Shown one piece after another: positions 15,210 through 21,184 of a DNA stretch of 21,184 nucleotides. A program made the position numbers and the translations under genes. The DNA comes from an uncultured Anaerovibrio sp. (GTDB lineage Bacteria > Bacillota > Negativicutes > Selenomonadales > Selenomonadaceae): the NCBI GenBank assembly GCA_902785445.1, contig CACZYN010000008.1:1-21184 (forward strand). The letters are read 5' to 3'. Below the pieces are notes generated by a model, which worked only from the letters and a program-made list of their open reading frames with translations, ran no database searches and was not told where the DNA came from. Position 1 is the stretch's first letter, and every line of letters starts with the position of its first letter.

Positions 15210-16400
15210 TCATTTCCCCCTATGGGCTGGCATAATCATGCTTTCATTGGCATAAATAGTCAACAAAAAACTGATAAGCATCATTATGGCCATAGGTACG
15301 CCGCTCTCTGTGCCAAACAAACCTACAACTGGCATCATTATACCACCTAAGATCATTGAAGAAAAACCCAGCAGTGCCGACGCACTTCCCGCATTTCGTC
15401 CCTGAGAAGACAATCCCATGGAAAAGCTGGCTGTACCCACAATAGATACTGGCATAGCCATCAAAAGCAGTAGTCCTACTATGAGTACCACATGGGCCTG
15501 AACATAAAAGGCGCCTATAAGAGCCAGAGATGCCAACATCTGCACCAACAGGGAATATCTTAGCATCATTTCATCCTTGACCCGTCCGGCAAATTTAGCC
15601 GGCAAACCGCCGGCTGCCATTATACCAAAGCCAATAAACCCAAATATAAAGCTATAAATCTGGGGTGATACTTTATATATTCCCTGAAAAACAAAGGAAG
15701 AACTTCCTATATAGATAAAGAAGGCGGAAAATACAAACATCTGCACCAGGCAGTGACCCAAAAAATACTTGTTCTTAACCAGCTTAGGAAAAACCATAAT
15801 GGTACGTAAAATATTCGTAATCCGCCGTTCCTCTGGCAAGGTCTCCTTATAGATCATAGTAGCTATGGACATAACTAATCCAATAAGGGCCAGCAAGGCA
15901 AATACATATCGCCAGGAGGCCAAGGTCACCACCTGACCGCCAACAACCGGAGCCAAAATAGGCGCTAAGCCATTGACCATCATCAATATGGAGAAAAAGC
16001 GGGTCAATTCGGGGCCATTGCAGATATCCCGGGCAATAGCTCGCGAAATAACAATACCACAGGCTCCAGCAAATCCCTGCATAAATCTGGCAGCCAAAAA
16101 AATAGTTATATTGGTAGCCACAATACATATTGCGGAAGTCAGCATAAAGACCAGCATCCCCACCAGCAAAGGCATCTTACGTCCCTTCATATCACTTATC
16201 GGGCCCGCAAAAATCTGCCCCAAGGCCATACCCAGCATGGTCATAGTCAAAGTTAGCTGAATTAACGAGGTGCTTATAGCGAACTCTTTCTGCATAATCG
16301 GCAGAGAGGGCAGATACATGTCAGTAGCCAACGGGGCCATGGCCGACAGAATACCCAGAAATATTGTCATCCAAAATCGATACTTTACACTCACGCACAT
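15210..16400 (-). CDS. Bcr/CflA-type MFS multidrug exporter
   Basis: Inner-membrane major facilitator protein of 396 residues with about 12 hydrophobic segments. Helix 1 holds PLATDMYLPSLP, diagnostic of the Bcr/CflA (DHA1) drug:proton antiporters. Motif A appears as GPISDMKGRK in the loop between helices 2 and 3, and ARFMQGFAGACG and APILAPVVGG are typical of helices 4 and 5. AGGAG lies only three bases before ATG 16400, so GTG 16394, two codons later, is a possible alternative start. The aminopeptidase gene follows with overlap. The substrate is unknown; relatives export bicyclomycin, chloramphenicol, sulfonamides or cysteine/dipeptides, the last of which would fit a peptidase partner. Confidence 0.9.
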   Translation of the reverse strand: MCVSVKYRFWMTIFLGILSAMAPLATDMYLPSLPIMQKEFAISTSLIQLTLTMTMLGMALGQIFAGPISDMKGRKMPLLVGMLVFMLTSAICIVATNITIFLAARFMQGFAGACGIVISRAIARDICNGPELTRFFSILMMVNGLAPILAPVVGGQVVTLASWRYVFALLALIGLVMSIATMIYKETLPEERRITNILRTIMVFPKLVKNKYFLGHCLVQMFVFSAFFIYIGSSSFVFQGIYKVSPQIYSFIFGFIGFGIMAAGGLPAKFAGRVKDEMMLRYSLLVQMLASLALIGAFYVQAHVVLIVGLLLLMAMPVSIVGTASFSMGLSSQGRNAGSASALLGFSSMILGGIMMPVVGLFGTESGVPMAIMMLISFLLTIYANESMIMPAHRGK

Positions 16401-16424
16401 TCACTCCTAGAAAGAAATACCTGC

Positions 16425-16453
16425 ATTATAACTCAATTGCTCAATTTTTTCTA
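16425..16453 (-). promoter_or_regulatory. Candidate promoter of the exporter-aminopeptidase operon
   Basis: Minus strand: TAGAAA (16453-16448), a 17-bp spacer and a perfect TATAAT (16430-16425), about 25 bases before the start codon. The leader is short and unstructured. Confidence 0.65.
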
Positions 16454-16534
16454 TTAAAAATAAATAATCTTTCCAAAAAATTAGTTCATTGTAAGTATTT
16501 TATGGTTCTATTTTATCATAAATTTTTTAAATAT

Positions 16535-16557
16535 TCTCATAATTTACAACAATGAGA
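16535..16557. promoter_or_regulatory. Candidate operator, upstream site (CTCAT/ATGAG pair)
   Basis: Inverted repeat TCTCAT (16535-16540) and ATGAGA (16552-16557) separated by 11 bases, upstream of the DeoR gene promoter and also in front of the divergent exporter promoter. Confidence 0.4.
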
Positions 16558-16587
16558 CACTATTGGTGAAAACTCTTTTCGTTTTAC

Positions 16588-16616
16588 TTGTATTTTTTTG
16601 TACATTACTGTATAAT
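16588..16616 (+). promoter_or_regulatory. Candidate promoter of the DeoR-family regulator gene
   Basis: TTGTAT (16588-16593), a 17-bp spacer and a perfect TATAAT (16611-16616). The predicted start near 16623 lies between the two candidate operator sites. Confidence 0.7.
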
Positions 16617-16627
16617 AATGGCAAACA

Positions 16628-16658
16628 TACTCATGACTTTATCAACTTATTATGAGTA
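16628..16658. promoter_or_regulatory. Candidate operator, downstream site (TACTCAT/ATGAGTA pair)
   Basis: Perfect 7-bp inverted repeat TACTCAT (16628-16634) and ATGAGTA (16652-16658), 17 bases apart, just after the predicted transcription start. It shares the CTCAT core with the site at 16535-16557, suggesting autoregulation by the encoded protein. Confidence 0.5.
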
Positions 16659-16691
16659 ATTTCTATTTTAAATGAAGACATAGGTGAATTA

Positions 16692-17462
16692 ATGAAAATC
16701 AATCGTCTCCGTAAAATTCAGGAACTGCTGGAAGAAAAGAAAAGCATTTCCATAAATGACCTTTGTGCTTTCTTTGAGGTATCAAAAAATACCATCCGCA
16801 GAGATATTGCCGAATTGGAAAAGAGCGGTATTATCAGCAAGGTTTATGGTGGTATTGTCCTTCAGGAAAAGGAAGCGCCTAAGGAGCCACAAGAAGCCCT
16901 TGTTACTGTGGACAGCGACAAACTTCATAAGAAAAAAATTGCCCAGATGGCTGCCAGCCTGGTAGAAGATGATGATGTCATCTATATCGATTCCGGTACT
17001 ACTACCATGCACCTTATGCCTTATCTGGAGAATAAACACAACATCACCATTGTTACCGCCAGCATTCATGTTATTGATATTGCAGCTGCTTCGGCCAAGT
17101 TCAATATCATTGCTACAGGCGGAACCATATATGCTCCAACCAGAGCTTTTGTAGGGCCAAGTGTTATTAACTGTTTAAAAGATTACAATATTTCCAAGAT
17201 TTTCTTGGCCAGCACAGGCATTTCCATTGAAAAGGGTGCCACCACAGCCTCCCCTCTGGAGTGTGATATAAAACGTGCTTTGGTGGATAAATCGGCCAAA
17301 AAGATTCTGATGGTAGACAGTACCAAGCTTGATTCCGCCTCCCTCATAACCTTCTGCAATCTGGACGAAATCGATTGCATTGTGGTAGACGAGGAGCTCC
17401 CAACAAAATACCAGGATTATTTCGCTAAAAACAATATTGAAGTAATTGTTTGTGAAGTTTAA
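16692..17462 (+). CDS. DeoR-family transcriptional regulator
   Basis: 256-residue repressor-type protein. Residues ~1-57 form the DeoR helix-turn-helix, with SINDLCAFFEVSKNTIRRDI and the wing SKVYGGIV. The C-terminal sugar-phosphate-sensing domain shows IDSGTTTMHL, TGGTIYAPT, FLASTGIS and KILMVDSTKL, resembling ribose-5-phosphate-isomerase-like effector pockets. The start ATG has AGGTGA upstream. It is transcribed away from the exporter gene and ends in a terminator shared with the glutamate synthase genes. No sugar-catabolic genes adjoin it, so its effector and targets are unclear. Paired CTCAT sites around its promoter suggest it represses itself and perhaps the divergent exporter. Confidence 0.92.
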   Translation: MKINRLRKIQELLEEKKSISINDLCAFFEVSKNTIRRDIAELEKSGIISKVYGGIVLQEKEAPKEPQEALVTVDSDKLHKKKIAQMAASLVEDDDVIYIDSGTTTMHLMPYLENKHNITIVTASIHVIDIAAASAKFNIIATGGTIYAPTRAFVGPSVINCLKDYNISKIFLASTGISIEKGATTASPLECDIKRALVDKSAKKILMVDSTKLDSASLITFCNLDEIDCIVVDEELPTKYQDYFAKNNIEVIVCEV

Positions 17463-17471
17463 TAACTATAA

Positions 17472-17527
17472 AAAAACAAAAGACTATGAATAGCAGCTAC
17501 AATGCCTATTCATAGTCTTTTGTTTTT
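17472..17527. terminator. Long bidirectional terminator
   Basis: A perfect 22-bp stem (17472-17493 with 17506-17527), core AAAGACTATGAATAG, with a 12-base loop and A/T runs at both ends. It serves the DeoR gene on the plus strand and the glutamate synthase operon on the minus strand, overlapping two bases of that operon's stop codon. Confidence 0.93.
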
Positions 17528-19871
17528 AGTTTTTGTTGTATGTCCGATACATCTTTATTGGCTCTGGATTATCATTTATACTCCAAACACCACATGGGCA
17601 GACACCGGCACAAATACCACAGCCTATGCAGCGATTAGGATCGGAAACATAGGTCCAGGAACCGTCCTCGTTTTCGATACGGGTAATCGCTTTTTCCGGG
17701 CAAGACTCCAAGCACATCTTACAATCCCGGCAAGTTCCGCAGCTGACGCACCTGGTGTGATCATCCTGCGGGTTACCCAGCTCACAGTGGTGACATTTGG
17801 CAAAATAGGCCTTGGATAAGCGTTCCGCTGGAATTTTCTCCCGGTGAGGGAATGGCACATATTCTGCCTCCATAATATACTGGTCAGCATAGTAGGCTGC
17901 CTTTATTCCATCACCAATAGCATCAGTAAGCCGCCCCGGTTTAATGACATCTCCAGCTGCAAATACGCCTTTCATAATAGATTTATCCTTGGCATTAGGC
18001 AACAGCCAGCTTCCCCGGAACTTTTCTATACCTTCATTATCTGGTAGATAATCCAGTATTGGCGCTTCGCCGATGGAAACAATTACCTCATCGGCCGCAA
18101 TAAATCTACCATCATTGGCATAAACACCCTCCTTGGTGATTTTTTCCGTAAAGAATGGCCATACCAACTTGCCGCCCCGGCTCTCCACATATTCAATTTC
18201 ATCCTGGAAGGCCGCCGGCTTTTGAACATCTACTGCCACAACGGACTCAGCCCCCATGTCAAAGGCCGCCCGACAGGTATCCATACCGGAATTACCACAA
18301 CCGATTACTACAACCCGCTTACCGACCCTTGGCTTTTCACCGCGATTAACTTTCTTTAAAAACTCCAATCCCATGGTAAGCAGTTCTTTGCCCTCCCAGT
18401 TAAAGAACCGGGACTCATGACCACCAGTAGCCACGATAACCGCATCATTTTCCTGACGAATATTGGCAAATTTATCTTTATCCACCCGGCAGGAGGTAAC
18501 AAATTTTACACCGACGCTTTCAATACGTTTAATCTCTGATTCCAACAGTTCGTGAGGCAAGCGACCGCGCGGAATAACCTGCTCCAGCTTACCGCCGATA
18601 TTTTCTGCATCATCATAAACCGTTACATCATGACCCTTGCGAGCTAACTGCCAAGCGGCCGATAATCCGGCTACACCACCGCCAATAACGCCTACCTTTT
18701 TACCAGTCTTATTGGTTGGTGGTTCAACAGCCCGCAAAGCCGACAGAAAGCCCAATTGGCCAATCTGAATAGCTTCATCTATTGTACTTCTGGTACAGCC
18801 TTCCATACATGGATTAGGACATACACTGCCGCACACCGACCCTGGGAACGGGGTATATTGCAGCTCCAAATCCAAGGCTTCATCCAGCCTACCCTGACGA
18901 ATAAGCTCATAACGCTGCTGGGTTGGAATCCCTGTTGGGCAGGTAAACTCACACGGAGCAGCATACTTGGCATTATCCCAGCTTGGTACCCGCAAGCGAT
19001 ACAGACCAGTAGAAATTGTATTATGGACGGCAAAATCATCCATGGCAACATCGGAAAAGATACCGCCCTTTACCCACTCCTGAGTCCGGAAATCCTTGAT
19101 GCTCATCTTACCACTTGGCTGAGCATTCTTTTCCTCAAAGGTCAGCGGTCTCAATTTTTTCCATTGACTCCACTGGGTAAGCTCACTTTGTAACTCCGGC
19201 TGATCGATTTTAGCAAGGAATTCTTCCATGCCGGCAGTGAGGAATTCTATATCCTCCTGATCCAGCTCCAAACATTTTATATCCTTTGGATAGTCGGTAA
19301 TTGGTCCCCGAACGTAGACCACACCGCCAACCATACCCACACACGGGCGCTCACCTAAAACAGAATCGAATTCTTCCGCATCATAGCCACAAACAACCGC
19401 CCGGCCGCCCCCCATAAATTCAAAGGAGAAAGAACCGGTATTTTTTAAAATCCATAACTCAGGAGCCTCATATAATGGATCATGCTTCATCAAAGAGCCG
19501 CTGCGGGTTCCGGCCCGGCCGCCAATAAATATCTTTCCCCCGGCCGAACAATGTCCTGCTGTATCACCAGCATCACCCTTTACAGTAATAATACCGCCAG
19601 CGTTAAGCCAGCCGACATCCGCTGAGGCTGATCCCTCCACCATTATTTCGGTATTTGGCAGACACATGGATCCTACTCGCTGACCTGCATTGGACACGTG
19701 GAATACTAATTTTTGACCATCAGCATTCCACAAGGGACCACCGATATCATGCTGACCAGAGGCGGCAATTTCAAATTCCGTTTCTCCGGACCGAACTGCC
19801 CCTTCAATAGCCAGAAGGAGATCCTGAGTTGACATACGCTCATGTCCGTTCATTGTATCAATTTTAAACAT
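17526..19871 (-). CDS. Glutamate synthase fusion subunit: GXGXG domain plus GltD-type oxidoreductase
   Basis: 781-residue fusion. Residues ~1-240 form the GXGXG beta-helix domain that ends classical GltB (QHDIGG, GSASADVG, GGIITVKGDAGD, GGKIFIGGRAG). Residues ~300-680 are a GltD-like small subunit. It has N-terminal cluster cysteines 307, 311, 347, 351, 355 and 359, an FAD motif VGVIGGGVAGLSAA (~393), an NAD(P) motif VVVIGCGNSGMDT (~520), and AAGDVIKPGRLTDAIGDG closing the fold. Cysteine-rich segments at 693-724 and 748-759 add ferredoxin-type 4Fe-4S sites. It would supply electrons to the FMN subunit encoded 17 bp upstream. AAAGGAGTGA precedes the ATG. The extra ferredoxin domain might allow ferredoxin or bifurcated electron input rather than NADPH alone, but that is inference. 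Confidence 0.9.
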   Translation of the reverse strand: MFKIDTMNGHERMSTQDLLLAIEGAVRSGETEFEIAASGQHDIGGPLWNADGQKLVFHVSNAGQRVGSMCLPNTEIMVEGSASADVGWLNAGGIITVKGDAGDTAGHCSAGGKIFIGGRAGTRSGSLMKHDPLYEAPELWILKNTGSFSFEFMGGGRAVVCGYDAEEFDSVLGERPCVGMVGGVVYVRGPITDYPKDIKCLELDQEDIEFLTAGMEEFLAKIDQPELQSELTQWSQWKKLRPLTFEEKNAQPSGKMSIKDFRTQEWVKGGIFSDVAMDDFAVHNTISTGLYRLRVPSWDNAKYAAPCEFTCPTGIPTQQRYELIRQGRLDEALDLELQYTPFPGSVCGSVCPNPCMEGCTRSTIDEAIQIGQLGFLSALRAVEPPTNKTGKKVGVIGGGVAGLSAAWQLARKGHDVTVYDDAENIGGKLEQVIPRGRLPHELLESEIKRIESVGVKFVTSCRVDKDKFANIRQENDAVIVATGGHESRFFNWEGKELLTMGLEFLKKVNRGEKPRVGKRVVVIGCGNSGMDTCRAAFDMGAESVVAVDVQKPAAFQDEIEYVESRGGKLVWPFFTEKITKEGVYANDGRFIAADEVIVSIGEAPILDYLPDNEGIEKFRGSWLLPNAKDKSIMKGVFAAGDVIKPGRLTDAIGDGIKAAYYADQYIMEAEYVPFPHREKIPAERLSKAYFAKCHHCELGNPQDDHTRCVSCGTCRDCKMCLESCPEKAITRIENEDGSWTYVSDPNRCIGCGICAGVCPCGVWSINDNPEPIKMYRTYNKN

Positions 19872-19888
19872 ACTCGTTCACTCCTTTC

Positions 19889-21184
19889 TTAGCATACATA
19901 CTGAATACCCAACTTATCGGCAATGGCCTTATCCGTAGATACAAGCGCATCGCTGCGACCTACTGGCAGAGAACTATTACCGATAGGAGCCATGAACTTC
20001 TTTAATTCTGTATCAAAGGCCAATACATAATCAACTATCTTTTGAGCACCCTTATCCACATCCAAACGCTTAACCAGCCGTGGATCCTGGGTACAGATAC
20101 CCATTGGGCACTTGCCGGTATTACAGGAGTTACACCGGCCATGTTCATTACCCACACAGCCCAACAACTGAATGAGTACCTTGCCAACAAATACACCATT
20201 GGCCCCAAGGCAAATCATCTTAAAGGCATCAGCTGCCGCATCACCAGTAAGACCGATACCACCGCCGCCATAGAGCGGTATCTGACCCTGCAGGCCCTGC
20301 TTAACCGCCGCATTGTAGCAGTCACGAATTTTAGAGACAACCGGGTGACCAGTGTGATCCAGAGAAACCTCATTAGCTGCTCCGGTACCACCCTGAATAC
20401 CATCCAAAAAGAACCCACCACAAATCTTATACGGATCGCGCAGTAAGTTATTATATACAGATACCGATGTCGCAGAAGCAGCACACTTAATGGCTACCGG
20501 CACTCGGAAACCAAAGGCAGCATTCAGTGAAAGATGCATTTTCTGCACTGATTCCTCGATGGAATACAAACCCTGATGGTTTGGTGGAGAGGATAATGTG
20601 GCCTTTGGTACACCACGAATAGCCTGTACATGCTCCGCCACCTTAGCCGCTGGAAGCAACCCACCATCGCCTGGCTTAGCACCCTGACCAATCTTTATAA
20701 GGATACCTGCCGGATCCACTTTCATGCTAGGAATAGCCTTAATAATCCGATTCCAGCCAAAATGCCCGGAAGCAATCTGCAAAATGAAATATTTGAGATA
20801 ATCTGATTCCATCAGTTTGACTGGCATACCGCCTTCACCGGAACTCATGCGCACCGGCAAACCGCACTTTTCATTTAGATAAGCACAAGCCAGGGCAACA
20901 GCTTCCCAAGCCCGGGTAGACAGCGCACCTATGGACATATCAGAGAAAATCAATGGATAAATCCAATTTACCGGCGGAACCTTATTATCCATAACCATCT
21001 TGCCATTTTCCAACTTAAATGGCAGCTCCTTTGGGGAAAGAACCCGACCAAAAGGGGAACGTATATCAAAGGTATGCCGGGCAGCATCCAAAGAAGGGTC
21101 CGTCATCTGGGAAATACGGCCAACCATAATACTATCCAGAGTACGCTGAGCATTTAAGTTGGTTCGGCCGCCCCGCTTTATAGG
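19889..21184 (-). CDS. FMN-binding glutamate synthase subunit (partial, N-terminus outside window)
   Basis: Central FMN domain of glutamate synthase, which converts 2-oxoglutarate and ammonia (or glutamine-derived ammonia) to glutamate. The frame is open to base 21184, so the true start lies outside; ATG 21127 is internal. Visible motifs are SDMSIGALS, MSSGEGGM, KIGQGAKPGDGG, SPPNHQGLYSIE, the FMN-phosphate region IPLYGGGGIGLTGDAAADAF, and the 3Fe-4S cysteines in GRCNSCNTGKCPMGICTQDP. The glutaminase domain is not part of the visible sequence. This matches the split, archaeal-like arrangement in which domains are separate proteins. It is followed by the GXGXG-GltD fusion in one operon. Confidence 0.92.
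   Translation of the reverse strand, partial: PIKRGGRTNLNAQRTLDSIMVGRISQMTDPSLDAARHTFDIRSPFGRVLSPKELPFKLENGKMVMDNKVPPVNWIYPLIFSDMSIGALSTRAWEAVALACAYLNEKCGLPVRMSSGEGGMPVKLMESDYLKYFILQIASGHFGWNRIIKAIPSMKVDPAGILIKIGQGAKPGDGGLLPAAKVAEHVQAIRGVPKATLSSPPNHQGLYSIEESVQKMHLSLNAAFGFRVPVAIKCAASATSVSVYNNLLRDPYKICGGFFLDGIQGGTGAANEVSLDHTGHPVVSKIRDCYNAAVKQGLQGQIPLYGGGGIGLTGDAAADAFKMICLGANGVFVGKVLIQLLGCVGNEHGRCNSCNTGKCPMGICTQDPRLVKRLDVDKGAQKIVDYVLAFDTELKKFMAPIGNSSLPVGRSDALVSTDKAIADKLGIQYVC

Overview
The window looks like a chromosomal segment of an anaerobic, low-to-moderate GC, two-membraned Firmicute, most likely of the Negativicutes (Selenomonas/Megamonas/Anaerovibrio type). This is an inference. It rests on strong AGGAGG-type ribosome binding sites and Firmicute-style hairpin/T-run terminators alongside diderm machinery (an RND pump with a periplasmic adaptor lipoprotein), an anaerobic GlpABC dehydrogenase, and a ferredoxin-rich split glutamate synthase. 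No rRNA, tRNA, insertion sequence, phage gene or CRISPR array is visible.

Layout. (1) 1-3680, minus: glpA-glpB-glpC, the anaerobic glycerol-3-phosphate dehydrogenase, with glpC running off the left edge. (2) 3681-4146: divergent control region with a good promoter facing each way and several inverted repeats. (3) 4147-6767, plus: metN-metI-metQ, a methionine ABC importer closed by a clear terminator. (4) 6874-8142: a lipoprotein gene (plus) and an aspartate/glutamate racemase gene (minus) meeting stop-to-stop. (5) 8266-8524: a 61-residue coiled-coil protein and a terminator shared with the next operon. (6) 8536-13122, minus: marR, an adaptor lipoprotein and an RND pump, with two near-identical MarR-type operator repeats bracketing the promoter. 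(7) 13123-13911: a long non-coding stretch containing a consensus promoter, a ~190-nt structured RNA and its own terminator on the minus strand, then AT-rich DNA with a tight cluster of DnaA boxes. (8) 13912-16400, minus: a Bcr/CflA-type exporter translationally coupled to an M18 aminopeptidase. (9) 16692-17462, plus: a DeoR-family regulator with paired CTCAT/ATGAG operator candidates. (10) 17526-21184, minus: the FMN subunit (cut by the right edge) and a GXGXG-GltD fusion subunit of a glutamate synthase.

Most of the protein genes are ordinary metabolic, transport and regulatory genes. The most unusual material is the non-coding stretch 13307-13911. The candidate small RNA there displays three CCCCU motifs exactly 18 nt apart, one in a hairpin loop and one on each side of the stem, which is the layout expected of a C-rich sRNA that pairs with Shine-Dalgarno sequences. 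Its promoter also carries a 10-bp match to the candidate operator of the DeoR regulator in this window. The neighbouring three DnaA boxes within 45 bp, together with internal repeats, suggest a DnaA-binding site away from dnaA.
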